Source: Pseudomonas sp. RGM2987
GTDB lineage: Bacteria; Pseudomonadota; Gammaproteobacteria; Pseudomonadales; Pseudomonadaceae
NCBI RefSeq assembly: GCF_022952855.1
Contig: NZ_JALJDX010000210.1
Location: 1-64,000 of the forward strand
Direction of reading: 5' to 3'
DNA: 64,000 bases
Shown here: positions 13,213 to 22,191 of the stretch, piece by piece
Position numbering within the stretch: the first letter of the stretch is position 1
Layout: each line of letters starts with the position of its first letter
Translations under genes and position numbers: made by a program
Notes under the pieces: generated by a model
Seen by the model: only the letters and a program-made list of their open reading frames with translations
Told to the model about the DNA's origin: nothing
The model's database searches: none

Positions 13213-14270
13213 CAGGCATTCCTCGCGGCGAAGTCGATGCGCGGGTCCACCAGGGTGTAGCAGAGGTCGCCGATGAGTTTAATGAGCAGGCCGAACAGCG
13301 TGAAGATGAACAGCGAGCCGAACACCACCGGATAGTCCCGGGACACGGCGGCTTCGTAGCTCATGCGTCCCAGGCCATCAAGGGAGAAGATCACCTCGAT
13401 CAGCAGCGAGCCGGCAAAGAATACGCTGATGAACGCCTGGGGAATGCCCGATACCACCAGCAACATCGCGTTGCGGAACACATGGCCATACAGCACCCGG
13501 CGTTCGCTCATGCCTTTGGCTCGCGCCGTGACCACGTACTGGCGGGTGATTTCGTTGAGGAACGAGTTCTTGGTCAGGATCGTCAGGGTGGCGAAACCGC
13601 CGACCACCAGCGCGGTGACCGGCAGCACCAGGTGCCAGAAATAATCGGCGATCTTGCCCAGGGTCGACAGCGACTCGAAGTCATCGGATACCAGCCCGCG
13701 CACCGGAAACCAGTTCAGCGACGTGCCGCCGGCGAACACCACGATCAGGAACATCGCGAACAGAAACGCCGGCATGGCATAGCCGATGATGATCGCCGTG
13801 CTGCTCCACACATCGAACGCCGAGCCGTGCCGTACCGCCTTGCGGATTCCCAGGGGGATCGACACCAGGTAGGTGATCAGCGTCGCCCAGAGCCCGAGGG
13901 AAATGGTCACCGGCATTTTTTCCAGGATCAGGTCGGTGACCGTGGCACCACGGAAAAAGCTCTTGCCGAAGTCCAGCCGCGCGTAGCTGCTGAGCATCAG
14001 CCACAGGCGTTCATGGGTCGGTTTATCGAAACCGTACTGTTTCTCGATGTCCTTGATCAGCTGCGGGTCGAGGCCGCGACTGGCGCGCGAGCTGCCGGTC
14101 ATGGGGTTGCCCGAACTGCCGACGGTGGCGCCGCCGATGCCTTGCAGGTGGGCGATGGCTTGTTCTACCGGTCCGCCCGGTGCGGCCTGCACGATGGCAA
14201 AGTTCACCAGCAGAATGATGACCAGCGTCGGAATGATCAGCAGCAGGCGCCGCGCGATATACGCCCACAT
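13212..14270 (-). CDS. yejB: YejB oligopeptide ABC transporter permease
   Basis: A 352-residue permease starting [20 protein letters not shown], the usual YejB/DppB first helix. The EAA-type loop is [20 protein letters not shown]. The start at 14270 overlaps the yejA stop as TGATG; the frame stays open upstream but only inside yejA. It forms the transmembrane pore with YejE. Confidence 0.92.
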   Translation of the reverse strand: MWAYIARRLLLIIPTLVIILLVNFAIVQAAPGGPVEQAIAHLQGIGGATVGSSGNPMTGSSRASRGLDPQLIKDIEKQYGFDKPTHERLWLMLSSYARLDFGKSFFRGATVTDLILEKMPVTISLGLWATLITYLVSIPLGIRKAVRHGSAFDVWSSTAIIIGYAMPAFLFAMFLIVVFAGGTSLNWFPVRGLVSDDFESLSTLGKIADYFWHLVLPVTALVVGGFATLTILTKNSFLNEITRQYVVTARAKGMSERRVLYGHVFRNAMLLVVSGIPQAFISVFFAGSLLIEVIFSLDGLGRMSYEAAVSRDYPVVFGSLFIFTLFGLLIKLIGDLCYTLVDPRIDFAARNA

Positions 14271-16138
14271 CAGTGCGGCCCTCCGGGTGAGCCGCGCTTG
14301 ATGCGCTCGGCGGTCATCTGCTCGTTGGTCAGCGGCGTGGTGCTGATTTCCCACCAGCTTTCGATGGCTTCGTCATTGCTGGCCTGGACTTTCGGAATGC
14401 CGAAGCGATTCCACCAGACGGTCGAGCTGCCTGGTGGGTAGTAGTTGGGGATCCAGTAATAATTCCATTGCAGCACCCGGTCCAGCGCGTGGGCATGACG
14501 CAGCATGTCGCTTTTTGTGGTGGCCTTGACCAGTCCGTCGATCAGGGCGTCTACCGCAGGGTTCTTGAGGGCCATGTAGTTGTTGGAGCCTGGATCGTTG
14601 GCGGCCGCCGAGCCGTAGTAATTGTAGAGTTCCATGCCGGGCGAGGTGCTGACCGGGTAGCCGGTGATGATCATGTCGTAGTCGCGACTCATCAGGCGGT
14701 TGACGTATTGGGAGGCATCGATGCGTCGGATGCTCATGTCGATGCCGATCTGCTTCAAGGTCCGCTTGTATGGCAGCAACAGGCGGTCGATACCGTTCTG
14801 GCTGTTGAGGAAGGTGAAGCTCAGCGGCTCGCCCTCGGCATTCACCAGACGGTCGCCGTCAGGTTTCCAGCCAGCCTGTTCCAGCAGCGCCAGGGCTTGC
14901 AATTGTTTGTCGCGGATCACGCCGCTGCCATCGGTCTTCGGCGCCTCGAAGACCTGGGTGAAGACTTCATCGGGGATTTGCCCGCGCAACGGTTCGAGGA
15001 TCGCCAGCTCACTCGCATCCGGCAGTTGTCGCGCCGCGAGGTCGGTGTTGGAGAAGAAGCTCTGCTGACGCACGTACAGGTTGCGCATCATCTGGCGATT
15101 GCTCCATTCGAAATCCCAGAGCATGGCCAGGGCCTGGCGGACCCGACGGTCCTGGAACTGTGGCCGTTGCAGGTTGAACACGAAGCCCTGGGCGATCTGC
15201 GGTGCTTCTGTAGCCAGGTGGGCTTTCTGCAAGCGGCCGTCGCGCAGGGCCGGGCTGTCATAACCGATGGAATAGCCGGTGGCAGAGAACTCGCGGTTGT
15301 AATCATAGGCGCCGCCACGTAGCACCTGCCGGGCGACGTCGGTGTCGCCGAAGTACTCGATGCTGAAATGGTCGAAATTGTAGAGCCCGCGGCTGACCGG
15401 CAGATCCTTGCCCCACCAGTCGGCATTGCGCTCGAAGGTGATGCTGCGCCCGGAATCGACCTTGCTGACCCGGTATGGGCCACTGCCCAGCGGGGCTTCA
15501 TAGCCACCGCCGTTGGCGAAGTCGCGGGTCTTCCACCAATGCTCGGGGAAGACCGGCAGGGTCGCGATATCCAGGGGCAGGGTGCGGCTTTCATTGTTCT
15601 TGAAGTCGAAACGCACGACGCGCTCGGACTCGACCACGGCGCCCTGAACGGCGGCGAACTGGGTGCGATAGCGCAGGCTGCCCTGGGTGGTCAGCAATTC
15701 GAAACTGTAGCGCACATCCTCGGCGGTGATCGGCTTGCCATCGGCGAAGCGGGCCTTGGGGTTCAGGTAAAAGCGCAGGGACAGGCCATCGTCGGCGCGC
15801 TCCATCTTCTGCGCCACCAAGCCATAGACGGTATAAGGTTCATCCAGCGAGCGCTGGGCCAGGGGTGAGTAGAGCAGTCCATCGATCTGGCTGACGCCGA
15901 TGCCTTTGTCGATGTACGGCAGGATGTGGTCGAAGTGGCCGATCTCGACGGCGGAGCGACGCATGGTACCGCCCTTGGGGGCCTGGGGATTGGCATAGGC
16001 GAAGTGACTGAAGCCTTCGGCGTACTTGGCCGGTTCGCCATAGACGGTCAGGGCATGTTGCGGTGCGGCATCCACGCTGGCGGCGCCCGTCAGCAGGACC
16101 GCGGCAGTGAAAAACGGTGAAAGAAACGCCAGTCGCAT
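14270..16138 (-). CDS. yejA: YejA-type periplasmic oligopeptide-binding protein
   Basis: A 622-residue extracellular solute-binding protein (SBP family 5). A signal peptide is clear: [20 protein letters not shown] with probable cleavage after VDA. Family blocks include YPEGFSHF-like [10 protein letters not shown], the GPYRV segment, and the C-terminal NYY region. It captures oligopeptides in the periplasm for YejB/YejE/YejF. The start at 16138 was chosen because it gives the signal peptide; the longer open frame upstream runs through REP sequence. It is the first gene of the yejABEF operon; no promoter was pinned down. Confidence 0.92.
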   Translation of the reverse strand: MRLAFLSPFFTAAVLLTGAASVDAAPQHALTVYGEPAKYAEGFSHFAYANPQAPKGGTMRRSAVEIGHFDHILPYIDKGIGVSQIDGLLYSPLAQRSLDEPYTVYGLVAQKMERADDGLSLRFYLNPKARFADGKPITAEDVRYSFELLTTQGSLRYRTQFAAVQGAVVESERVVRFDFKNNESRTLPLDIATLPVFPEHWWKTRDFANGGGYEAPLGSGPYRVSKVDSGRSITFERNADWWGKDLPVSRGLYNFDHFSIEYFGDTDVARQVLRGGAYDYNREFSATGYSIGYDSPALRDGRLQKAHLATEAPQIAQGFVFNLQRPQFQDRRVRQALAMLWDFEWSNRQMMRNLYVRQQSFFSNTDLAARQLPDASELAILEPLRGQIPDEVFTQVFEAPKTDGSGVIRDKQLQALALLEQAGWKPDGDRLVNAEGEPLSFTFLNSQNGIDRLLLPYKRTLKQIGIDMSIRRIDASQYVNRLMSRDYDMIITGYPVSTSPGMELYNYYGSAAANDPGSNNYMALKNPAVDALIDGLVKATTKSDMLRHAHALDRVLQWNYYWIPNYYPPGSSTVWWNRFGIPKVQASNDEAIESWWEISTTPLTNEQMTAERIKRGSPGGPH

Positions 16139-16220
16139 TGTCAGCCTTAACGCCGGGTGATCGATGAGCACGATTTGTACGCGAGCGGCGCGCTGATCGC
16201 CAGTCCTGTGCATGAAAGCT

Positions 16221-16334
16221 AATGTGGCGAGGGAGCTTGCTCCCGCTTGGCCGGGCTGGCGCTCCAATGCGAAGAAGCGACTGGAAAATCGGCCTGCTTC
16301 GCAGTCCAGCGGGAGCAAGCTCCCTCGCCACAGG
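16221..16334. repeat. Inverted pair of REP elements
   Basis: Bases 16223-16248 (tgtggcgagggagcttgctc and on) and 16309-16333 are reverse complements separated by about 60 bases, upstream of yejA. The 246-base interval 16139-16384 otherwise shows nothing recognisable. Confidence 0.8.
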
Positions 16335-16384
16335 GGATCAGGCCAGCCCTGAGTGAGCGGCGCGTCCCGTATCTATAAGCAGGA

Positions 16385-16666
16385 TCAGTCCTGGCGGCTG
16401 GTCACTTCCAGCAGGTGGTAGCCGAACTGAGTCTTGACCGGGCCTTGGACGGTATTGATCGGCGCGCTGAACACCACGGTGTCGAACTCCTTGACCATCT
16501 GGCCCGGGCCGAACGAGCCCAGGTCACCGCCCTGGCGGCTGGACGGGCAGGAAGAGTTGACCTTGGCGATTTCGGCGAAGTCGGCGCCGCCTTCGATCTG
16601 GGCCTTGAGTTCGTTGCACTTGTCTTCGGTGGAAACCAGGATGTGGCGGGCAGTGGCTTTGGCCAT
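16385..16666 (-). CDS. ppiC: Small parvulin-type peptidyl-prolyl isomerase (PpiC)
   Basis: A 93-residue single-domain parvulin, close in length and motifs to E. coli PpiC. The start MAKATARHILVSTE is followed by GGDLGSFGPGQMVKEFD, the active-site loop region, and VKTQFGYHLLEVTSR. It is cytoplasmic, with no signal peptide. A GGAA-type ribosome site precedes the ATG. It is more PpiC-like than the paralogue at 87-362, which begins MKAQARHILVKT and differs in the middle. Confidence 0.93.
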   Translation of the reverse strand: MAKATARHILVSTEDKCNELKAQIEGGADFAEIAKVNSSCPSSRQGGDLGSFGPGQMVKEFDTVVFSAPINTVQGPVKTQFGYHLLEVTSRQD

Positions 16667-16761
16667 GAGGGAAGTTCCTTCGGATGTTTTGAAAGGTGTT
16701 GAGCCTACCGGATTCGTTAACCGATTGTTGTCAAAATTGCGTCAAAACCTTGAGCCGGCGA

Positions 16762-17637
16762 TCAAAGGCCGGCCTTGCGCAGACGCTCGGCGTGGCGCAG
16801 GTAAAGCATTATCGGGTCTGTGCCCCGGGCCGTTTTGCCGAATGGCCGGTGGAGGGTGTCCAGGTGGTCCATGGGGTAATCGGAGCGAATGACCTTGCCC
16901 AGGTGCGAGCTGAAGCGCCCGACCATGCCATCGTTCTGTCCGGCTTCGGTGATGAAGTATTGGGAAAAGGCGCGGCAGAAAACCTGTAAGGGGTTGGTTG
17001 CATCGAGTCCTACCGGCAGCGCCGGCAACGTGCCGCTCCAGGAGTAATAGCGCACGCCATTGACCCGCTCGGGGCCGTTTCCGCCCCAGTTCATTGGCAG
17101 GCCCTGGGGGTATTTGTCGTTGAAGGCGCCGACGCCTTCGGTGGTCAGTGCTGCCAGCGTGGCGACGGCGGTCGCTGGCAACTGCGCCTGACCGCCGAGC
17201 AAGGTGATGAAGTCGGCGAACAGCGTCGCGACCTTGCTCGCTACATGTCCCGGCAGCCGTCCCGGGGTCAGGGCCCTGTGCAGGAAGTCGGCCAGTTCAG
17301 AGCCGTGGTTGGGGCCGCTGACCGAGGTCACCGAGGCCACCTTGTCGGGGGCAGTCGCGGCGCTATAACGGGCGGCCAGCGCGCCTTGTCCGTGGCCGAT
17401 CAGGTTGACCCTGCCCGCGCCGGTGCCGCTCAGGACTCGATCGATCTGCGCCAGTAACTGTTCGCCTCGGATTTCGTTGCAGTGGGTCGCCGACAAATGC
17501 GGGATGAAGACCCGGGCGCCGGCGCTACGCAAGGCCTGCTTGATGCCATGGAAAAGTTCGAAGCCGCCGATCCTGTCAAACCCGAACAACCCATGGACCA
17601 GCAGGATGGGAAATTGAGTGGTTGCATTCCGTTGCAT
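16762..17637 (-). CDS. Triacylglycerol lipase-like alpha/beta hydrolase lacking the nucleophile serine
   Basis: A 291-residue protein resembling Pseudomonas family I lipases (FPILLVHGLFGFDRIG near residue 9, SGPNHGSELADF, QNDGMVG, MDHLD). The nucleophile elbow, normally G-x-S-x-G, reads G81-H-G83-Q-G85: Gly (codon GGA) replaces the catalytic Ser. The candidate acid (QNDGMV) and His (MDHLD) are kept. There is no signal peptide, unlike secreted LipA. It may be a non-catalytic relative, or sequencing may have mis-called the codon. The start has an AAGG site and matches the usual first strand. Confidence 0.75.
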   Translation of the reverse strand: MQRNATTQFPILLVHGLFGFDRIGGFELFHGIKQALRSAGARVFIPHLSATHCNEIRGEQLLAQIDRVLSGTGAGRVNLIGHGQGALAARYSAATAPDKVASVTSVSGPNHGSELADFLHRALTPGRLPGHVASKVATLFADFITLLGGQAQLPATAVATLAALTTEGVGAFNDKYPQGLPMNWGGNGPERVNGVRYYSWSGTLPALPVGLDATNPLQVFCRAFSQYFITEAGQNDGMVGRFSSHLGKVIRSDYPMDHLDTLHRPFGKTARGTDPIMLYLRHAERLRKAGL

Positions 17638-17936
17638 GTTCGTACCTTTTTCGAAGAGGTTTACGTTGAGTTCGCGACCTCACTCTAATGCACACCTTGG
17701 TTCGGCGGTGTAGGAAGAAACCGCAGTGATCCGCCGAAAGCGGAATAAAAAAGGAAGGATTTTTCTGGCAGAGCAGCGAAGGAGGCCGGGGAATCTGGAC
17801 GCTTCCGGTCGCATTGGACGCTTGCCGCTACAACTGTGGGCGCCGGATACCACACTCACCGTCGCGTTGTCTGACTGAAGGGCCAGGTGCGTCCGGGTTT
17901 TAATGAGTCTCGTTTTTCCAAGGACTGGAGCCAGAC
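17638..17936. other. Intergenic region, nothing recognised
   Basis: This 299-base divergent spacer must hold the promoters of the lipase-like gene and the hypothetical gene at 17937. I see no REP element, hairpin or confident promoter motif. A ribosome site (GGAG) lies at its right end before 17937. Confidence 0.5.
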
Positions 17937-19007
17937 ATGAGTACTGACAGAATTGCCCAACGAGCCCGACTCACATCAAGCACACGGTTGGCGGCGCCAT
18001 CACTGGCGGCGGCTAGGGAGGGAGTGATCAACCCAGCGTGGCGCAAGGTCGTCATTACCATCGAGCCTTACCCAATGATGACTTGCGGCGATGAGGTGCT
18101 GCTTATGTGGCATGGCCTCAATTCGGATGCCGAGCCTTACCAGCATGAGATGCGTGGGTTTGTCAGCGAGCGGCAGATTGGACGTCCTGTGGTTTTCGTG
18201 GTGCGCGAGCCGCATATCGCCGAACTGGACAGCGGTTCGGTGGAAATATCCTATCGCGTGACGGGGCGCCAATTGCCGGCTTCCTTGGAGTCGGAAGCGT
18301 TGTTGCTGGACGTCGGCGACGTGCCCTTACAGCAACTGGCAGTGGTGGCTGACGATGCGGTGGGCGGCTGCCTCGATCCCGGTCGGGTGCCAGAGGGCAC
18401 GCGGGTGACCGTCCGGCCTTATTCCAGAATGGCCGTGGGCGACCGGCTGATCCTGATTGCCAGCAAACAGGGCAAGGCTCTGTGGCGGGACGTATTGGAC
18501 ATAGAGGCTCATACGGTTGGCCGGGAGGTGTCGTTCTGGCTGGAGCATTCGCAAATCGCGCCCCATCTACGGCATGACTTGAGCCTGTCGTACATCGTCC
18601 GGCATGGACATTCCGTGCGTCGGGCTGAGTCTTTGCCGCTGCACATCGGCCCCCTGGTACGTCCCGCGCTGAAAGCGCCGCGCATCCTGGAAGTGGAGAA
18701 TGGCGTGCTGGATATCGACGAGCACCCCAATGGGGTAACCATTGTCATCGAGGGCGCAGGCCTTGAGGCAGGCGAGTGGGTCTGGTTGCAATGCAATGGG
18801 AACAACATTCATATCGAGGAGCGTGAGGTTACCAAGGCCATGGCCGGCCAGCGGGTCACTTTCGTCGTGCCGGTGAGCTATTGGCAGGATCAGCGTGGTC
18901 GTTCGGTGCGGCTGTTTTATCAGATCGAACGCCTGGATGACGTCAGCCAGCATTCCGAATGGGTGACGGTGGAGGTTCGGTCCGCTGCCCGCTTGGACTC
19001 CGAGTAG
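17937..19007 (+). CDS. Hypothetical protein with three tandem beta-rich repeats
   Basis: A 356-residue protein that I cannot name. After a 30-residue leader it shows three repeats of about 100 residues. Each has a short strand plus a GD/GE turn (ITIEPYPMMTCGDEVLL; VTVRPYSRMAVGDRLIL; IVIEGAGLEAGEWVWL), then a G-x-x-V-x-F segment (GRPVVFVV; GREVSFWL; GQRVTFVV), then a final strand with SYRV, SYIV or FYQI. This looks like tandem immunoglobulin-like or similar beta-sandwich domains. No signal peptide is evident, so location is unknown. GGAG precedes the ATG. It stands alone, divergent from the lipase-like gene. Confidence 0.75.
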   Translation: MSTDRIAQRARLTSSTRLAAPSLAAAREGVINPAWRKVVITIEPYPMMTCGDEVLLMWHGLNSDAEPYQHEMRGFVSERQIGRPVVFVVREPHIAELDSGSVEISYRVTGRQLPASLESEALLLDVGDVPLQQLAVVADDAVGGCLDPGRVPEGTRVTVRPYSRMAVGDRLILIASKQGKALWRDVLDIEAHTVGREVSFWLEHSQIAPHLRHDLSLSYIVRHGHSVRRAESLPLHIGPLVRPALKAPRILEVENGVLDIDEHPNGVTIVIEGAGLEAGEWVWLQCNGNNIHIEEREVTKAMAGQRVTFVVPVSYWQDQRGRSVRLFYQIERLDDVSQHSEWVTVEVRSAARLDSE

Positions 19008-19018
19008 TTTGGGCGGCC

Positions 19019-19242
19019 TCATCGCGAGCGGGCTCGCTCCCACAATGGATCTATGTCGTTTGCAGGATTGCAGGCACGCCGCTGAACCTGTGGGAGCCGA
19101 GCTTGCTCGCGATTTCGAGCCTGCACCGATCCAATGTGGCGAGGGAGCTTGCTCCCGCTGGGACGGTCCGACGCCTCGGGCGAAACAGCCCCTTTTTTGT
19201 GAGTGCTTCGCACTCAAGCGGGAGCAAGCTCCCTCGCCACGT
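19019..19242. repeat. Cluster of four REP-type elements
   Basis: Two inverted pairs fill the space between convergent genes. The first uses cgcgagcgggctcgctccca (about 19022-19041) with its partner at about 19089-19112. The second uses gtggcgagggagcttgctcc (about 19136-19160) with its partner at about 19219-19241. The two pairs differ in core sequence, so two REP subfamilies lie side by side. Confidence 0.8.
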
Positions 19243-19248
19243 TGTCCC

Positions 19249-20319
19249 TCAGCCAGCCGATTGTAATTGGCGATGGGCCTGGCGCAACAGTTCCTCGGTG
19301 GACGCCCAACCCAGGCATCCGTCGGTCACTGACACGCCATAGCGCATCGATGAGCCCAGCGGCTGGCAGCCTTCGAATAGGTGGCTTTCCAGCATCATGC
19401 CGATCAGCGAACGATTGCCTTGCAGCCGTTGCTGGAGCACGTCATTGAACACCTGGGGCTGACGCAGCGGGTCCTTGCCGCTGTTGGCGTGGCTGCAATC
19501 GACCATGATCCGCGTCGGTATCTTGAGGCGGGTCAGGTCGGCGTGGATCTGCGCCACGCTCTGGCTGTCGTAGTTCGGCCCGCGATGGCCACCGCGCAAC
19601 ACCAGATGAGTATCGGGGTTGCCCTGGGTCTGGATGATCGCCGGATGGCCCTGGCTATCGACCCCGAAATGCCGATGGGGATGAGCCGCCGAACGCATCG
19701 CATCGCAGGCAATGCCGACCCCGCCGTCCGTGCCGTTCTTGAAGCCCACCGGCATGCCCAGGCCGCTGGCCATTTCCCGATGGATCTGCGATTCGGTGGT
19801 GCGGGCACCGATGGCGACCCAACTGAGCAGGTCATCGAAGTAGCCGGCGGCCATCGGTTGCAGCAGCTCGGTGGCGACGGGCAGGCCCAGTTGCAGCATT
19901 TCGCGCATCAGTTCCCGGGACAGGGTCAGGCCGGCGGCCATGTCATCGCTGCCGTCCAGGCCTGGGTCGTAGGCCAGGCCTTTCCAACCCACGGTGGTGC
20001 GGGGTTTTTCCACGTAGGCGCGCATCACCAGCAGCATGCTGTCGCTCACTTCATGAGCCAGGCGAGCCAGGTTGGCGGCGTATTCCAGGGCGGACTTCGG
20101 GTCATGGATCGAGCAGGGGCCGACGATGACCAGCAGGCGGGAATCTTCGCCGTCGAGGATCGCCCGAATGGCCTGGCGGTGGGTATCGACCTGTTGGCTG
20201 AGGGCGATGCTGAGCGGCAACTGATGCTTGAGCTGCAATGAGCTGGGCAGACGCAGGGTCAGGGCTTCATTGGCCGGGTTGAGCGAGGACAGCGGCAAAG
20301 CGGAGACGGACGAATTCAT
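19249..20319 (-). CDS. 3-deoxy-7-phosphoheptulonate (DAHP) synthase, class I
   Basis: A 356-residue class I (AroFGH-type) DAHP synthase, first enzyme of the shikimate pathway, joining phosphoenolpyruvate and erythrose 4-phosphate. Visible signatures are IVGPCSIHDPKSALEYA, MRAYVEKPRTTVGWKGL, LGMPVGFKNGTDG, IMVDCSHANSGKDP and SVTDGCLGW. The feedback class (Tyr, Phe or Trp) cannot be read with confidence. AGGAAG precedes the ATG. Two aromatic-rich leader peptides and a terminator lie upstream on the same strand, pointing to attenuation by aromatic aminoacyl-tRNA supply. Confidence 0.92.
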   Translation of the reverse strand: MNSSVSALPLSSLNPANEALTLRLPSSLQLKHQLPLSIALSQQVDTHRQAIRAILDGEDSRLLVIVGPCSIHDPKSALEYAANLARLAHEVSDSMLLVMRAYVEKPRTTVGWKGLAYDPGLDGSDDMAAGLTLSRELMREMLQLGLPVATELLQPMAAGYFDDLLSWVAIGARTTESQIHREMASGLGMPVGFKNGTDGGVGIACDAMRSAAHPHRHFGVDSQGHPAIIQTQGNPDTHLVLRGGHRGPNYDSQSVAQIHADLTRLKIPTRIMVDCSHANSGKDPLRQPQVFNDVLQQRLQGNRSLIGMMLESHLFEGCQPLGSSMRYGVSVTDGCLGWASTEELLRQAHRQLQSAG

Positions 20320-20364
20320 GATCTGGCTTCCTGGACGGGCGGCGGGTGCTTTCCCGCGCCGGTC

Positions 20365-20517
20365 CTAGTGGGGTGTTCGACAATTGGCCGGATTGGCCCG
20401 CAATTGAGGCTTGCCACCGGTAGGTGACCGATCGGAGGCGGCAGGCTGTCCCGAGCGGTGGCTGGTAAATCGCCAGGCGGAAAAACTGTCGTAACGGTAA
20501 TAAGTGGCGTAGTTCAT
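20365..20517 (-). CDS. Second Tyr-rich leader peptide upstream of DAHP synthase
   Basis: A 50-codon frame beginning MNYATYYRYDSFSAWRF: four Tyr, two Phe and one Trp in its first 17 residues, with little aromatic content later. A GAGG site lies 8-11 bases before the ATG. It ends 45 bases before the DAHP synthase start and lies downstream of the leader terminator. It may be a second attenuation or translational-coupling element; its role is inferred. No homology was tested. Confidence 0.55.
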   Translation of the reverse strand: MNYATYYRYDSFSAWRFTSHRSGQPAASDRSPTGGKPQLRANPANCRTPH

Positions 20518-20560
20518 GGCTCAATCCTCAAGTTGTCTGGTGTTGCAAATGTGTAGCCGG

Positions 20561-20600
20561 AAAAAACAAAACCCCCGGTCGGGAGGCCGACCGGGGGTTT
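20561..20600 (-). terminator. Intrinsic terminator (attenuator) in the DAHP synthase leader
   Basis: A perfect 14-base stem (20569-20582 with 20587-20600) and a 4-base loop, read on the minus strand and followed by a T-rich run (TTTTGTTTTTT). It lies 48 bases after the stop of the aromatic-rich leader peptide and about 240 bases before the structural gene, as expected for a transcription attenuator. Confidence 0.85.
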
Positions 20601-20648
20601 GGAAAAACTCTGGAAGGCGACCCGTTTGAAGTGGGCGCCGGTTGGGTA

Positions 20649-20777
20649 TCAGGCGCGCCAGTGGCTAAACCAATACCCAAAATAAAAGCTGACCGGAGTT
20701 TGAACACTGTTCGCCCGGGTAGCCGCAACCGAGCGCGGGGCGCTGGCGGTATGACGCGGTGATAGTGCGTTGAACAT
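20649..20777 (-). CDS. Aromatic-rich leader peptide of the DAHP synthase attenuator
   Basis: A 42-codon frame starting MFNALSPRHT whose end contains FYFGYWFSHW: three Phe, two Tyr and two Trp in ten residues, just before the stop. A GGAGAC site precedes the ATG. The stop is followed within 50 bases by a strong terminator. Layout and composition match attenuation leaders such as pheL or trpL, in which ribosome stalling at aromatic codons prevents terminator formation. The gene itself would be too small for routine annotation. Confidence 0.75.
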   Translation of the reverse strand: MFNALSPRHTASAPRSVAATRANSVQTPVSFYFGYWFSHWRA

Positions 20778-20990
20778 GGTCTGTCTCCGATGAATGGCCC
20801 CGAGCTTACTAGAGGGCGGGGCGCCGCTTCAATCAGAAAATTCTATCGTTGCCATGCAATTGTCCGCGATGGCTTGAGTCCGGCGGACTTTGTGACACAC
20901 TTTTGCTTTGTGATGCCTTCAGAGAAGCTCGATGCACGCCCATACCTATGCTGCTGCCCAGTCTATTTATGCCCTTTTGAGGACGTGGTC

Positions 20991-21425
20991 ATGAGCTTCG
21001 AATGGCGTGCCGCAACCGCCGAGGACATTGGCTTCGCTCGGCAACTGACTTGCCGCAACATGCTTGCCTATTACCTGCAGCATGATCTGCTCTGGCAGGA
21101 CGAGGCGTTCGACCTGGCCTGGATCATCCGTCAGAACTGGATAATCTGCCGTGGCGACCAGTCGCTGGGTTTCGTCAGTCTCAGTCGCGATGCAAGGGCG
21201 TTGTATATCCGCGAATTACAGATCGACGAGGCGTTTCGTGGGCAGGGTGCCGGAACCTGGGCGATCGGACAGGTTTGGCAGATGGTGGCGCTGGAGCGTA
21301 GGCCGGCGTTGCGCCTGACGGTTTTCAGGAATAATCCGGCCAGGGTGCTCTACGAGCGCATGGGGCTGCGGGTTGTGGGCGAGGACGAGTGTTTCCTGAG
21401 GATGGAGCGAGACGCCAGTGCTTGA
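20991..21425 (+). CDS. GNAT-family N-acetyltransferase
   Basis: A 144-residue acetyltransferase. The acetyl-CoA-binding motif A is near residues 75-100 (LYIRELQIDEAFRGQGAGTWAIG), and motif B is near 120-135 (LTVFRNNPARVLYERMGLRVVG). The substrate is unknown. The ATG at 20991 has a GAGGA site and begins MSFEWRAATAEDI, a normal GNAT start. An in-frame start at 20790 would add 67 residues of poor coding quality. Confidence 0.85.
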   Translation: MSFEWRAATAEDIGFARQLTCRNMLAYYLQHDLLWQDEAFDLAWIIRQNWIICRGDQSLGFVSLSRDARALYIRELQIDEAFRGQGAGTWAIGQVWQMVALERRPALRLTVFRNNPARVLYERMGLRVVGEDECFLRMERDASA

Positions 21426-21547
21426 CGCTTTGGACGCAGTGCCTATAAAGATTCGTTGTAACTTTTATATGCCCCTTTGCGCTAGGTCTGCCGGACGCTT
21501 TTTGCTAAGGTGTGGGGCAACCCAAATAAGACCAATGAGGTGTCTGC

Positions 21548-22189
21548 TTGATTAGGGTGTTGGTGGTCGATGACCATGATCTCGTCCGTACGGGCATTAC
21601 ACGAATGCTGGCCGACATCGATGGTCTGCAGGTGGTTGGCCAGGCCGAATCCGGGGAGGAGGCGCTGATCAAGGCGCGTGAACTCAAGCCCGACGTGGTG
21701 CTGATGGACGTCAAGATGCCCGGCATCGGCGGCCTTGAGGCCACGCGCAAGTTGCTGCGCAGTCACCCGGATATCAAGGTGGTCGCGGTGACCGTCTGCG
21801 AAGAAGATCCGTTCCCCACCCGATTGTTGCAGGCGGGCGCGGCGGGTTACCTAACCAAGGGCGCCGGTTTGAACGAGATGGTACAGGCCATTCGTCTGGT
21901 TTTCGCCGGGCAGCGCTACATCAGCCCGCAGATCGCCCAGCAACTGGCAATCAAGTCGTTCCAGCCAACCAACGATTCTCCGTTCGATGCATTGTCGGAA
22001 CGGGAAATCCAGATTGCCCTGATGATTGTCGGCTGCCAGAAAGTACAGATCATCTCCGACAAGCTGTGCCTGTCGCCCAAGACCGTGAACACTTACCGTT
22101 ACCGTATCTTCGAGAAACTTTCGATCAGCAGCGACGTTGAGTTGACACTGCTGGCGGTGCGTCATGGCATGGTCGATGCCAGCGCCTGA
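21548..22189 (+). CDS. gacA: Response regulator GacA
   Basis: A 213-residue NarL/FixJ-type response regulator. The receiver domain (1-120) has acidic residues DD near 8-9, phospho-Asp D54 (VLMDVKMPG) and Lys near 104 (YLTKGAG). The C-terminal LuxR-type helix-turn-helix ([36 protein letters not shown]) is typical of GacA/UvrY. It is the partner of GacS, controlling small RNAs and secondary metabolism. The start is TTG at 21548, as in other fluorescent pseudomonads. uvrC follows after 2 bases, the classical gacA-uvrC linkage. Confidence 0.96.
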   Translation: MIRVLVVDDHDLVRTGITRMLADIDGLQVVGQAESGEEALIKARELKPDVVLMDVKMPGIGGLEATRKLLRSHPDIKVVAVTVCEEDPFPTRLLQAGAAGYLTKGAGLNEMVQAIRLVFAGQRYISPQIAQQLAIKSFQPTNDSPFDALSEREIQIALMIVGCQKVQIISDKLCLSPKTVNTYRYRIFEKLSISSDVELTLLAVRHGMVDASA

Positions 22190-22191
22190 TA

